Source: JAJXZP01 sp963787185
GTDB lineage: Bacteria; Spirochaetota; Spirochaetia; Treponematales; Rectinemataceae
Direction of reading: 5' to 3'
Length of the DNA: 64,000 bases
NCBI GenBank assembly: GCA_963787185.1
Contig: CAWBCC010000015.1
Coordinates: forward strand, 124,001-188,000
Shown here in pieces: positions 1 through 8,902 of the stretch. Position 1 is the stretch's first letter. Every line of letters starts with the position of its first letter. The position numbers were made by a program, and so were the translations under genes. The notes below the pieces were generated by a model, which was not told the DNA's origin, did not search any database, and worked only from the letters and a program-made list of their open reading frames with translations.

Positions 1-2
1 CC

Positions 3-500
3 GCCGGAGAGAATCTCGCGGTGATCGAGGGAGATGTCGCCAGCGACATCGATACCCGCCTGCTGCGCTCGCTCGGTGTCGAAGCCTATCAGATCGAGAC
101 GGGCGGCGACTGTCACCTCAACGCGCCCATGATCGAAGGCATCCTGGGTCGCATGAACGTGGCCGACAGGTCCTGGCTCTTCATCGAGAACATCGGCAAT
201 CTCGTCTGCCCCGCGGAGTACGTCGTGGGCGAGGACATCAAACTCGTAGTCGCGAGCGTCGCCGAGGGCAGCGACAAACCCTACAAGTACCCGGCCGCCT
301 TCGCGAAATCGGCAGCCTGCATTCTCACCAAGATAGACCTCAAAGAAGCAGTCGGTTTTGACGAGGATTTCTTCAGGAAGGGTCTCGCGGGCACCGCGCC
401 CGGAGCCCTGCTCCTGCCTCTCAACGGCCGCACCGGCGAGGGAGCGGACGAGATCACATCCTGGCTGCGCTCGGTTCGCGCGCGCGTGCTCGAATCCTAG
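3..500 (+). CDS. hypB: HypB hydrogenase nickel-insertion GTPase, C-terminal part
   Basis: The 5' end is outside the window; the frame is open from base 3. HypB is the cytoplasmic GTPase that delivers nickel to NiFe-hydrogenase large subunits together with HypA. The visible 165 residues carry the HypB core: a VIEGDVASD stretch, the QIETGGDCHLNAPMI segment with the metal-binding Cys-His pair, FIENIGNLVCP, and the guanine-specificity motif seen as LTKIDL. The N-terminal P-loop must lie upstream of base 1. It implies that the organism matures a NiFe hydrogenase, which fits the formate dehydrogenase and NuoEF genes later in the window. Family assignment is secure; partner genes are not visible. 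Confidence 0.93.
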   Translation, partial: AGENLAVIEGDVASDIDTRLLRSLGVEAYQIETGGDCHLNAPMIEGILGRMNVADRSWLFIENIGNLVCPAEYVVGEDIKLVVASVAEGSDKPYKYPAAFAKSAACILTKIDLKEAVGFDEDFFRKGLAGTAPGALLLPLNGRTGEGADEITSWLRSVRARVLES

Positions 501-519
501 GATAGCCGGACCGATCTCA

Positions 520-535
520 AAAGCCGTCCGGCTTT
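520..535 (+). terminator. Short hairpin after hypB
   Basis: A 6-bp perfect stem, AAAGCC with GGCTTT around a GTCC loop, lies 20 bp after the hypB stop. There is no long T-run after it, so it may be a weak terminator. A longer version of the same CAAAAG(C/T)CGTCCG(G/A)CTTT core occurs near 51833. Confidence 0.4.
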
Positions 536-628
536 CACAGCCCTACCTTTCGAATCGCATTGTTGACTCGCGAATTCGGTTGTATCCTATCCGACGGCGA
601 AACTCTTCGGCCGATGGGGGGGGAATGA

Positions 629-1909
629 ATGGCCAAGCAGAAGATTCCCGTCGAGGACATGGATGTATTCCCGCATTTCAAGGAACCCCTTTTCAAGGGC
701 ACGGCCGAGGAACCCGACGCCGTCGAGCTCTTGGCCGTCGAAGAGAAGGCCGTCGCCGTAGCCTTCCCCATCACGAGCGTCGGCATCATCGCCTCGTTCG
801 TCGATCCTGTGAGTTCTTCGGGCGACCTGGACGAGGCTTCGGCGCGCTTCCGCGGCGACGAAAAGCTGAGTTCGATCCCGATAGAATCCGACGGCGGGGT
901 CATCGGCCTCGTATCTAGAGCCTCCGTCATGCTCCGCCCCAAATCCGCCCTGGATGCCTTGCGCAGCACCTCCATCGAAAAATACATGGACCGCGACACG
1001 GCCATTCTCGACGCGGACGAAAACGTGGAGAAAGCCCTTTCCTCGCTGCTCGAGCGCCAGGGTTCGACCATCTTCAACGATTTCCTCATCTACCGACGCA
1101 ACAAGTTCTTCGGGACGGGCTCCTTCCTCGGGCTCACGAAGCAGGTGGCGCTCATTCGCAGCATGGATCTGCAGAGCGCACGCTCGATCCAGGAGTTTCT
1201 GCTTTCGCGCAACAAGATCGAGAGTGAGGAGATTGCCGTCGAGACCTACTTCCGAATGGCTCACGAGGTCGGCGGAGATTTCATCGAGGCCTTGGAGCTG
1301 AGGAAGGGAGTGTATATGCTCGCCAGCTTCGATGTCTGCGGCAAGAATATCGCCGCTTCCCTCGCGACGAGTCTCCTGAGCTCCTTCTTCGCCACGCTCA
1401 AGACAGGCAGCCTTCTGGCTCGGTACAGCCCCTCCTCCCTGGTCGAAGCCCTGAACACGGTGATCCTGGACCAGACGCCGGAAGAGCTTTTCATCGCCGG
1501 AGCTCTTGTCTTCTTCGACATGGAGAAGCGGGAACTCACCATCTTCAATTGCGGTTATTCCCCAGTCTATGTCTTCTTCGGCGCCCCGGACGGTAGAAGC
1601 AAGTGCCGGATCTATTCGTCGAGTCTCTGTCCCCTGGGACTCGAGCCCTTCGGGAAGCCGGCGGGAAACGGCCAGACCATGCCCTTCTTCCCCGGTCTCA
1701 AGGTGTTCATGAACTCCGACGGCCTGACCGACCTCAAGAACGAGAACGGCGAGCGCTACGACGACGAGAAGCTGAAGCGCTTCCTCTTCTCGCGTTTCGA
1801 TCTGGGCCCCCGAGAGCTCATCGCCGAGCTCGACAAGGGGATCACGGCCTTCATGGGAAAGGCCCTTCAGCCCGACGACATCACCGCCCTCGCCGCGCAG
1901 CTGCGGTAA
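629..1909 (+). CDS. CBS domain-SpoIIE (PP2C-type) phosphatase
   Basis: 426 residues. The N-terminal half (about 20-170) reads as a paired CBS module (VGIIASFVDP, IPIESDGGVIGLVSRASV, then a second repeat ending FFGTGSFLGL). The C-terminal half (about 200-426) is a SpoIIE/RsbU-type serine phosphatase: GGDFIEALEL near the start with an acidic metal-binding Asp, NCGYSPVYVF, MNSDGLTDLKNENGERY and QPDDITALAAQLR. Such enzymes dephosphorylate anti-anti-sigma (STAS) proteins in partner-switching pathways. CBS domains usually sense adenine nucleotides, so energy state may gate the phosphatase; that is inference. The ATG follows a G-rich stretch at 615-623 that can act as ribosome site. No STAS or kinase partner is adjacent. 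Confidence 0.85.
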   Translation: MAKQKIPVEDMDVFPHFKEPLFKGTAEEPDAVELLAVEEKAVAVAFPITSVGIIASFVDPVSSSGDLDEASARFRGDEKLSSIPIESDGGVIGLVSRASVMLRPKSALDALRSTSIEKYMDRDTAILDADENVEKALSSLLERQGSTIFNDFLIYRRNKFFGTGSFLGLTKQVALIRSMDLQSARSIQEFLLSRNKIESEEIAVETYFRMAHEVGGDFIEALELRKGVYMLASFDVCGKNIAASLATSLLSSFFATLKTGSLLARYSPSSLVEALNTVILDQTPEELFIAGALVFFDMEKRELTIFNCGYSPVYVFFGAPDGRSKCRIYSSSLCPLGLEPFGKPAGNGQTMPFFPGLKVFMNSDGLTDLKNENGERYDDEKLKRFLFSRFDLGPRELIAELDKGITAFMGKALQPDDITALAAQLR

Positions 1910-2056
1910 GCCCTTGCGGGCGCGAACTGGAAATCACACGAAAACCACAGAGGCACAGAGGGAGGAGATGGGGCGGAGTGTCGCGCCGGGCGGTGAAGGC
2001 GACGATCATCTTCTAGTCGCCCTCGGCATGCCCACGAAAGGACCCGCTCTGCGACG

Positions 2057-3796
2057 TCACCGGGCGAGAATGCTCTCCCGGCCGGCGATGCCGGCCATGT
2101 CGTGCGCGAGTATGGCCGCTCCGGAGCTCTTGGCGCGAGGCAGGTGTTCGGCGGCGTAGGCGCGCAGGACCTCGGCCTTGCGGTCCTGGACCCGGGCGTC
2201 GCGCAGGAGCAGCCAGCAGTTGACCACCGCGGCGGCCATGTCCATGAGGTCCGCTCCGAAGTAGTCGACCGCGTCGCGCTCGGCCGCGTGGAGGGCGTCG
2301 CAGCACTTCTTGAAGCTCTCCGTCGTTTCGAGGAGTTCCTTCCTGACGGAAGCGAGCGCGGGAGCGCAGTCTGCGCCGCCGGAGGCGACGGCCCAAGGGT
2401 CGAGGAGGACATCGAGGCCGCGGCCGACCATCTTGCCGATGGCGGCGACGACCTGGAGCTGGCTCGTGCCCTCGTAGATGTTCGTGATGCGCACGTCGCG
2501 ATAGTGCCGCTCGGCGTTGAACTCTCTCATGTAGCCTACGCCGCCGTGGACCTGCAGGCCCTTGTAGCAGACGCGGTTGCCCATCTCGGTGGCGTAGTAC
2601 TTGGACATCGGAGTGAGGATGTCGGCGAGGTTGGATGCCTGCTTCTTCTTGGCGATCAGGGCCGGATCGGCGGCCGCGCCGCTCCGCTCGAGCTCTTCCT
2701 GTTTCTGTTCATAGGCCTTGAGCGAGTCTACCCAGCGCGACGTTTCGAAAATTAGGGCTCGGGCGGCTTCGATCTCGCCCTTCATGGAGACGAGCATGCG
2801 CAACACCGCGGGCATGTCCCCGATTGTCTTGCCGAACTGCACGCGCTCGCCGGCGTAGCGCAGGGCTTCGCGATAGGCGGCCTCGGAGATGCCCACGGCC
2901 TGGGTCGCCACGGCGAGACGGGCTCCGTTCATGAGCGCCATCGCGCAGCGCATGAGACCGAAGCGCCGCTTGCCGACGAGTTCGGCCGGAGTGTTCGTGT
3001 ACTGGATCTCGCAGGTCGGCGAGGAGTGGATGCCGAGCTTGTGCTCGATGCGGCGTATGCGCACGGTCTCGTCGCGCTCCACGAGGAACATCGACAGTCC
3101 GCGCGCGTCCTTGGAGCCCTCTTCGCTGCGGGCGAGGACGAGGTGGATGTCGGCGTTGCCGTTGGTGATGAAGCGCTTGACGCCGTTGATGCGCCACTTT
3201 CCGTCGGCGTCCTGAGCCGCGCGGCACTGCACGGAACCCAGATCGGAGCCGGCGTCGGGCTCGGTGAGGACCATGGCCCCGAAGACCTCTCCGCGCGCGA
3301 AGCGGGGGAGGATGCGCGCTTTCATGGCCTCGTCGCCGAATTCGTTGATGGTCGAGGCTATCTCCTGGAGACCGAAGATGGTCATGAGGCCGCCCTCGGC
3401 GCGGGAGACCATCTCGATCATGGCCTGATAGACCGTCTCGGGAAGGTTCAAGCCCCCGAACTCCCAGGGAAGCATGGCGCCCAGTATCTCGGACTTGCGG
3501 AAGGCGGCGATGGCGGCCTGCGTGGCCTTGGCGTAGGTGACCTGGCCGTTGGAGTACTGGGCCCCCTCTTCGTCGGCTTCGGGGGCGCGGGGGGCGATCA
3601 CGTCGGCGCAGATCTCGCCGAGAATCTCGAGCACCAGGCGCCAGTTGTCCTGGGCGTCCGCATAGTCGCGCGGGGCCTTGCGCTCGGTCAGAGCGTAGGC
3701 GTAGGCGTGCTCCTTGATGTCGACGACCTCGCCGAGGCTGCAGCGCTCGACGCGGAATCGGAGATCGGGGTTATCGAGGTAAAAATTGTCTGCCAT
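2057..3796 (-). CDS. Acyl-CoA dehydrogenase
   Basis: 579-residue FAD enzyme oxidising an acyl-CoA thioester to its 2,3-enoyl form and passing electrons to ETF. Visible signatures are the FAD/substrate motif MVLTEPDAGSDLG, RINGVKRFITNG, GVGYMREFNAERHYRDVRITNIYEGTSQ with the catalytic Glu in YEGT, and LQVHGGVGY. It is longer than the usual 380 residues because of an extra C-terminal helical region (about 480-579) and an N-terminal extension, as in large acyl-CoA dehydrogenases of anaerobes. It is the third gene of a minus-strand operon after etfB and etfA (13 bp gap), so ETF is its likely electron partner. Chain-length specificity cannot be read from sequence. Confidence 0.92.
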   Translation of the reverse strand: MADNFYLDNPDLRFRVERCSLGEVVDIKEHAYAYALTERKAPRDYADAQDNWRLVLEILGEICADVIAPRAPEADEEGAQYSNGQVTYAKATQAAIAAFRKSEILGAMLPWEFGGLNLPETVYQAMIEMVSRAEGGLMTIFGLQEIASTINEFGDEAMKARILPRFARGEVFGAMVLTEPDAGSDLGSVQCRAAQDADGKWRINGVKRFITNGNADIHLVLARSEEGSKDARGLSMFLVERDETVRIRRIEHKLGIHSSPTCEIQYTNTPAELVGKRRFGLMRCAMALMNGARLAVATQAVGISEAAYREALRYAGERVQFGKTIGDMPAVLRMLVSMKGEIEAARALIFETSRWVDSLKAYEQKQEELERSGAAADPALIAKKKQASNLADILTPMSKYYATEMGNRVCYKGLQVHGGVGYMREFNAERHYRDVRITNIYEGTSQLQVVAAIGKMVGRGLDVLLDPWAVASGGADCAPALASVRKELLETTESFKKCCDALHAAERDAVDYFGADLMDMAAAVVNCWLLLRDARVQDRKAEVLRAYAAEHLPRAKSSGAAILAHDMAGIAGRESILAR

Positions 3797-3809
3797 AGCC
3801 TAGTGTCTC

Positions 3810-4832
3810 CTATTTCGCCTTTTCGCGCAGGGCGTTGATGAGGAGGGGGATCACCTCATTGAGATCGCCTACGATCTTGTAATCCGCGATCTGGAAAATC
3901 GGCGCCTCGGGATCGGTGTTGATCGCGATGATCTTGTTGGACTCGGCCATACCGGCACGGTGCTGGATGGCTCCGGAGATGCCCGCCGCGATATAGAGCC
4001 GCGGCCGGACGGTCGTGCCCGTCTGGCCCACCTGGTGTTCCTTGCCTATGATGCCGGAGTCTACGGCCGCGCGCGAAGCCCCGACCTCGCCGCCGAGGAC
4101 GTGGGCGAGCTCGCGTATGAGCTCGAAGTCCTCCTCGCTCGCGGCGCCCGCCCCGCCGGCCACGATGACCGGCGAATCCTTGAGCCGCACGGTCGAGTGC
4201 CTGATCTCGCGCGAGAGCACTTCGAGGGCGAAGTCCGAAGCCTCGAAGGCGCAGGGGACGCGCTCGATCTCGCCCTTGCGATTGGCGTCGGGCGTCTGGA
4301 TGCGCATGACGCCCTCGCGCACGGTGGCCATCTGCGGACGATGGTGCGGGTTGACGATGGTCGCGATGAGATTGCCGCCGAAGGCCGGGCGAATCTGGAG
4401 GAGGAGGTCCCTGAAGACCTTCCCATCCTTCTTCGAATCGAAATCGCCGATCTGAAGATCGGTGCAGTCGGCAGTCAGGCCGGAGCGAACGGCGCTCGCC
4501 ACACGGGGGGCGAGGTCGCGCCCCACGGGGGAGGCGCCGAAGAGGAGCACATAGGGCGCCTTTTCGCGGACCAGGGCGGAGACGATGCGCGCGTAGGGCA
4601 GGGTGCGGTACAGCCTGAGCTCGGGGTCCTCGGCGAGAAGGACCCTGTCGGCCCCGTGCGCGATCGCGGTCCGTGCCGCCGCTTCCACGCCCTGACCGCA
4701 CACCAGGGCCCAGAGCTCGCTCTTCAGAATGCCCGCGAGCTCGCGCCCCTTGGCCAGAAGCTCGAGGCTGACGTCGGCTATCCTGCCCTCGTCCTGCTCG
4801 ACGAAAATCCATACGTTCTTGGTGTCTGACAT
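3810..4832 (-). CDS. etfA: Electron transfer flavoprotein alpha subunit
   Basis: 340 residues. The N-terminal part holds the alpha/beta fold shared with EtfB; the C-terminal FAD-binding domain shows the ETF-alpha signature (GGAGAASEEDFELIRELA, GASRAAVDSG, GQTGTTVRPRLYIAAGISGAIQHRAGM, INTDPEAPIFQIADY). It carries electrons between the acyl-CoA dehydrogenase encoded 13 bp downstream and another carrier. The etfB stop is only 7 bp upstream, so the two subunits are co-transcribed. Whether this is a bifurcating ETF cannot be decided by eye. Confidence 0.95.
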   Translation of the reverse strand: MSDTKNVWIFVEQDEGRIADVSLELLAKGRELAGILKSELWALVCGQGVEAAARTAIAHGADRVLLAEDPELRLYRTLPYARIVSALVREKAPYVLLFGASPVGRDLAPRVASAVRSGLTADCTDLQIGDFDSKKDGKVFRDLLLQIRPAFGGNLIATIVNPHHRPQMATVREGVMRIQTPDANRKGEIERVPCAFEASDFALEVLSREIRHSTVRLKDSPVIVAGGAGAASEEDFELIRELAHVLGGEVGASRAAVDSGIIGKEHQVGQTGTTVRPRLYIAAGISGAIQHRAGMAESNKIIAINTDPEAPIFQIADYKIVGDLNEVIPLLINALREKAK

Positions 4833-4839
4833 CTTCCGC

Positions 4840-5733
4840 CTACCCTACGATGTATTCCTGCATCAATTCCTGGATGAGGGCCTTGATGCCGTCGGGCGTC
4901 GGATGAACGACTTTCGACTCCGACCCCTCCAGCACGACGAAGTTCACCTTGTACACCTGGGTCGGCGAGCCCGGCATGCCGAGCTTGGCCTCTTCGGCCC
5001 CGATGTCCGATGCCGCCCAGACCGGTATCTTGAGCCCGCGCTGGGCGAGGAAGGCATCGAGGGCCTCCTCGGTCCCGAAGGAAGGCCACTTGGCGAGGAG
5101 CGACTTGTACTCGAGATTCGTGGCCGCGAACTTGTACTCTATCCTGCGCCGTACGGAGGCGGGGCGCGGCTCGTTGGCCGAGGACACCACCGTCAGCAGG
5201 CAGGGCAGAGCGCACTTCACCATCTCGGTGCCGTGATCGAGGGCGCGCCTGGCTATTATGGACCCGGGCTCGATCTTCTCGATGGCCTCGGCGTAGGTGA
5301 TCTGGGGGATGCCGAGCTTCTCGGCCGTCTGGGGCCCGACCTGGGCGGTATCGCCGTCTATCGCCTGCCGTCCGCAGAAGACCAGGTCGAAGGACCCGAG
5401 CTTCCTGATCGCGCAGGCGAGCGCGTAGGAGGTGGCAAGAGTATCGGCGCCGGCGAAGCGGCGATCGCTCAAGAGCACGACCTTGTCCGCGCCCCGGAAG
5501 AGCGACTCGCGCAGGACATCCGCGGCGCCGGGCGGGCCCATCGTGACCACGGTGACATCGCCGCCATGGCTATCGCGGACCTGGAGGGCCATTTCGAGGG
5601 CATTCAGATCTTCGGGATTGAAAACCGTCGGCAGGGCCGCGCGGTTGATCGTACCTTCGGGGGTCATCGCCTCGCCGGTGATGTTCTTGGTATCCGGCAC
5701 CTGTTTGACCAGTACTACCGACTTGTAGGGCAT
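4840..5733 (-). CDS. etfB: Electron transfer flavoprotein beta subunit
   Basis: 297 residues; partner of EtfA. The start is the ATG of MPYKSVVLVKQVPDT, because AGGAGGT lies 5 bp before it on the minus strand (5736-5742); a further ATG at 5748 lies upstream of that site and is unlikely. Typical segments are LVKQVPDTKNITG, NPEDLNALEMALQVRD, VTVVTMGPPGA and FCGRQAIDGDTAQVGPQTAE, the last being the ETF-beta signature. It is the first gene of etfB-etfA-acyl-CoA dehydrogenase. I found no convincing promoter; a TAGAAT box at 5761-5766 on the minus strand lacks a well-placed -35. Confidence 0.95.
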   Translation of the reverse strand: MPYKSVVLVKQVPDTKNITGEAMTPEGTINRAALPTVFNPEDLNALEMALQVRDSHGGDVTVVTMGPPGAADVLRESLFRGADKVVLLSDRRFAGADTLATSYALACAIRKLGSFDLVFCGRQAIDGDTAQVGPQTAEKLGIPQITYAEAIEKIEPGSIIARRALDHGTEMVKCALPCLLTVVSSANEPRPASVRRRIEYKFAATNLEYKSLLAKWPSFGTEEALDAFLAQRGLKIPVWAASDIGAEEAKLGMPGSPTQVYKVNFVVLEGSESKVVHPTPDGIKALIQELMQEYIVG

Positions 5734-5845
5734 CGGTACCTCCTGCATGCTCGTTACGGAATTCTATTCACGTGATGCTTCTCAAAAGTCGCACGAAGTA
5801 AGCCACGGCAGCTCTTTCGAAATGCTTCCGCACTCCTACCGGGCC

Positions 5846-5882
5846 GTTGAAATACTTGAGGCATTTCAACAGAAGCCTCAAG
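5846..5882. repeat. Two interleaved perfect inverted repeats
   Basis: GTTGAAAT (5846-5853) pairs with ATTTCAAC (5863-5870), and CTTGAGGC (5855-5862) pairs with GCCTCAAG (5875-5882). The arms interleave, so the two 8-bp stems can form a pseudoknot or two mutually exclusive hairpins, but not an ordinary nested structure. It lies in the divergent gap between etfB and fabH. The rest of the 5734-6105 gap holds the fabH promoter and nothing else I recognise. Confidence 0.7.
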
Positions 5883-6035
5883 TCTCGAAATCGGCCCCGT
5901 GATCCGATGGAAAAGGCCGGCTCGACGGCCGCGGGTCCTTTTCCGAGGTCTCTACTTATCTTACAATTGGCCGGAATATGTCAATATGCGCAAGCAAGGT
6001 CGATGGCCGACCGAACTTCGAGATGGGCCCGTGGA

Positions 6036-6063
6036 TTGACATTTTTTCTCGCATCAGTATTCT
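6036..6063 (+). promoter_or_regulatory. Sigma-70-type promoter of fabH
   Basis: A perfect TTGACA (6036-6041) is followed after 16 bp by TATTCT (6058-6063). It lies 43 bp before the fabH ATG and reads toward the fab cluster. Confidence 0.6.
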
Positions 6064-6105
6064 ACATCCTGACACTTGTTCGATAATTGTCATGAGGAGG
6101 CTCCC

Positions 6106-7083
6106 ATGTCGGTAGTGATCAGGTCTACAGGCGTCCACATCCCGGAGCGGAGATTGACCAACGAAGAACTCGCTTCAATGGTGGATACCACGGACGAATG
6201 GATCCGTTCCCACACCGGCATCGGGGCTCGGCATATCGCGGCGGATGGGATGCAGACGAGCGATCTCGCAGCCGACGCGGCCCTCGCGGCGCTTAAGAAA
6301 GCGGGCATCGAGGCGAAAGAGCTCGATTTCATCGTCGTCGCCACGGCGACGCCCGATTACCTCGGGTTTCCCTCGGCGGCCTGCATCGTCCAAGATAAAA
6401 TCGGCGCCCACGGCTGCGCGGCCTTCGACGTGACGGCCGGATGCACGGGCTTCATCTACGCACTCGATATCGCCTCGAGCATGCTCGAGGCCAAAAAAGG
6501 GCGCCATGCCCTGGTCATAGGCGCCGAGACCCTCACGCGGGTAACCGACTGGACCGACCGCTCCACCTGCGTCCTTTTCGGCGACGGGGCGGGAGCCGCC
6601 GTGCTATCGCGGATAGACGAAGGCGGTCGCGGCGTACTCAAGAGCATACTCGGAGCGGAAGGCAGCAGCCACAGGGACCTCGTCCTCACCCAGCCGCTCC
6701 GGACCAAGACCTTCGAGCGAGCCGAACCGGTCGTCCCGAGGATTTGCATGGACGGCAAGAACGTCTACAATTTCGCGGTCAAGTCGATCACCGTCCTCAT
6801 GCAGCGAATCATGCACGAGAGCGCCTACCATCTGGACGATTTCGCATGGATCGTCCCCCACCAGGCCAATGCCCGCATCGTCCAGGCGGCCGCGAAGCGC
6901 GTGGGCATTCCCGAGGATCGCTTCTTCATGAACATCGAGGAATACGCGAACACCTCGGCCGCGAGCATTCCGATCGCTCTCGACGAAATGTCGGGCAAGA
7001 GCCTGCTCAAGCGCGGCGATCTCCTCATGCTCATAGGGTTCGGCGCCGGTCTCACCTACGGAGCCACCGTCCTGCGATGGTAG
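6106..7083 (+). CDS. fabH: Beta-ketoacyl-ACP synthase III
   Basis: 325 residues. FabH condenses acetyl-CoA with malonyl-ACP to begin fatty-acid synthesis. The catalytic triad is visible: Cys113 in DVTAGCTGFIYAL, His in IVPHQANARI and Asn in EEYANTSAASIPIA. The typical N-terminal TTDEWIRSHTGIGARH is present. The chosen ATG has GAGGAGG 5 bp upstream (6094-6100), so ten in-frame residues before it are unlikely to be translated. It heads fabH-fabF-fabZ-fabV. An AT-rich leader with a clear promoter precedes it. Confidence 0.96.
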   Translation: MSVVIRSTGVHIPERRLTNEELASMVDTTDEWIRSHTGIGARHIAADGMQTSDLAADAALAALKKAGIEAKELDFIVVATATPDYLGFPSAACIVQDKIGAHGCAAFDVTAGCTGFIYALDIASSMLEAKKGRHALVIGAETLTRVTDWTDRSTCVLFGDGAGAAVLSRIDEGGRGVLKSILGAEGSSHRDLVLTQPLRTKTFERAEPVVPRICMDGKNVYNFAVKSITVLMQRIMHESAYHLDDFAWIVPHQANARIVQAAAKRVGIPEDRFFMNIEEYANTSAASIPIALDEMSGKSLLKRGDLLMLIGFGAGLTYGATVLRW

Positions 7084-7175
7084 GTTCGGGCCGCGACGAA
7101 GCGCCGCGAACTGCTGTATGATGCTACACTACGCGAAAAGCATGGCGGCCGAGGAGTCGCCGGGAGGTTGATTTG

Positions 7176-8459
7176 ATGAAACGGAGAGTGGCCGTCACCG
7201 GCCTAGGCGTCGTGAGTCCCGTAGGCAACGACGTGGCCAGCTTCTGGACCGCCCTCAAGGAAGGCCATTCGGGCCTGGGCCTTATCACGCATTTCGATGC
7301 GTCCCGCGTCGAGGCCAGGGTGGCGGCCGAAGTGAAAAACTTCGACCCCTCGCTTTATATGGATAGGAAAGAGGCCCGCAAGATGGCCGACTTCACCCAG
7401 TACGGCGTCGCGGCCGCGGTCCAGGCGTGGCGAAACGCCGGTCTGGGCGATGGGTTCAGAAAGCCCGATGGAGGTGAAGCCCCCCTCCTGCCCTACCCGC
7501 CCGAGCGCGTGGCCACGGTCATGGGTATCGGCATCGGCGGCATCGAAGTCATGATGGAATCGCACAAGAAGATGCTCGAGTCCGGCCCCGGCCGCATGCT
7601 TCCCATGACCGTTCCCCTCATGATCTCCAACGAGTGCCCGGCCAACATCGCCATGCGCCTGGGGACTCTCGGCCCTGCGTACACCGCGGTGACCGCCTGC
7701 ACGTCGAGCACCGACGCTCTGGGTCTGGCCCTCGACCTCATCCGCTCGGGCCGCTGCGACATGGCCGTGGCCGGCGGCGCCGAGGCGGCCATCACCGAAT
7801 TCGCCATAGGCGGTTTCTGCCGTCTCCAGGCGCTCAGCACGGCCTTCAACGGGAATCCGACGAAGGCCTCCCGCCCCTTCGACAAGGCGCGCGACGGCTT
7901 CGTCATGGGCGAGGGAGCGGCCGTCCTCATCCTCGAAGAGTATGACAAGGCCAAGGCCCGCGGCGCCCATATCTACGCCGAGCTCGCCGGCTACGGCGCC
8001 TCCTGCGACGCCTACCATCTGACATCCCCCGATCCGGAAGGCAAGGGAGGGGCCCGGGCCATCGCCCTCGCGCTCGAGGACGCGGGGCTCAGGGCCGAGG
8101 ACATAGGCTACTACAACGCCCACGGCACCTCGACGCAGATCAACGACCCGACCGAGAGCCTCATGGTAAAGCACGCCTTCGGCGATCACGCGCGCAAGCT
8201 CAAGATATCCTCGACCAAGAGCATGCACGGCCACATGCTGGGCGCCGCCGGTGCGATCGAAGCGGTGGCCTGCATCAAGGCCCTCGAGGAGGGCTTCATC
8301 CCTCCCACGATCAATTTGGACGACCCCGACATCGAGGCGGGCTGCGATCTGGACTATGTCCCCAACAAGGGCGTGCGCGCCTCCATCGATGCGACTGCCT
8401 CGGCATCGCTCGGCTTCGGCGGACACAACGGCGTCATCATCATGAGGAGACCGCGATGA
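7176..8459 (+). CDS. fabF: Beta-ketoacyl-ACP synthase II
   Basis: 427 residues. Elongating condensing enzyme of type II fatty-acid synthesis. The active-site Cys175 lies in TACTSSTDALGLAL, and the two His are in YNAHGTSTQINDPTES and KSMHGHMLGAAGAIEAV. The start is ATG rather than the TTG just before it, with GGGAGG 8 bp upstream (7162-7167). The stop overlaps the fabZ start as ATGA. A GEGAAVLILEEYDKA segment and the C-terminal SLGFGGHNG are typical. The 92-bp gap after fabH contains no terminator, so read-through is likely. Confidence 0.96.
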   Translation: MKRRVAVTGLGVVSPVGNDVASFWTALKEGHSGLGLITHFDASRVEARVAAEVKNFDPSLYMDRKEARKMADFTQYGVAAAVQAWRNAGLGDGFRKPDGGEAPLLPYPPERVATVMGIGIGGIEVMMESHKKMLESGPGRMLPMTVPLMISNECPANIAMRLGTLGPAYTAVTACTSSTDALGLALDLIRSGRCDMAVAGGAEAAITEFAIGGFCRLQALSTAFNGNPTKASRPFDKARDGFVMGEGAAVLILEEYDKAKARGAHIYAELAGYGASCDAYHLTSPDPEGKGGARAIALALEDAGLRAEDIGYYNAHGTSTQINDPTESLMVKHAFGDHARKLKISSTKSMHGHMLGAAGAIEAVACIKALEEGFIPPTINLDDPDIEAGCDLDYVPNKGVRASIDATASASLGFGGHNGVIIMRRPR

Positions 8460-8902
8460 TCGACTCCGACGACCCCAGAAAAGAGATCAAAGAGTACCTG
8501 CCCCACCGCGAACCCTTCCTCTTCGTGGACAAGGTCGATATCGTCGACGGGAAGATTCTCGCCGTGCGCACCTACCCGGAGACCGAGTTCTTCTTCGCGG
8601 GGCACTTCCCCGACTATCCGGTGGTGCCCGGCGTGATCCTCGTCGAGACGATGGCCCAATGCGGCGGGGTCGGCGTAAGGAAAATGGGAATCAAGAACGC
8701 CGGGACCTTCTTCTTCGCCAAGATCAAGGAAGCGCGCTTTCGTCGGCCCGTGCGGCCCGGCGAGACATTCCGCATGGAGATAGTCAACCTGCGGGCCTCT
8801 CCCAAGATAATCCACCAGAAAGGCACGGGCTATGTCGGCGACGAGCTGGCGGTCGAGGGCGAGTGGATCGCGATCGTGGGCGAAGGCGAGGGGGCCTCGT
8901 GA
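8456..8902 (+). CDS. fabZ: 3-hydroxyacyl-ACP dehydratase
   Basis: 148 residues, hot-dog fold. Removes water from 3-hydroxyacyl-ACP to give the trans-2-enoyl product. Motifs are YLPHREPFLFVDKV and GHFPDYPVVPGVILVETMAQ, which holds catalytic His50 and the following Glu. It overlaps fabF by 4 bp (ATGA) and fabV by 4 bp (GTGA), so translation is coupled along the cluster. FabZ is preferred over FabA because of the short length and the FPDYPVVPG loop. Confidence 0.94.
   Translation: MIDSDDPRKEIKEYLPHREPFLFVDKVDIVDGKILAVRTYPETEFFFAGHFPDYPVVPGVILVETMAQCGGVGVRKMGIKNAGTFFFAKIKEARFRRPVRPGETFRMEIVNLRASPKIIHQKGTGYVGDELAVEGEWIAIVGEGEGAS

Noticed and set aside
563..590. Promoter for the CBS-SpoIIE gene (TTGACT then TCCTAT)
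   Set aside because: The -35 is good but every candidate -10 is either poorly matched or badly spaced.
1930..1960. Possible dispersed repeat (ACCACAGAGGCACAGAGG)
   Set aside because: Seen only once in the window; nothing in the sequence shows that it is repeated or functional.
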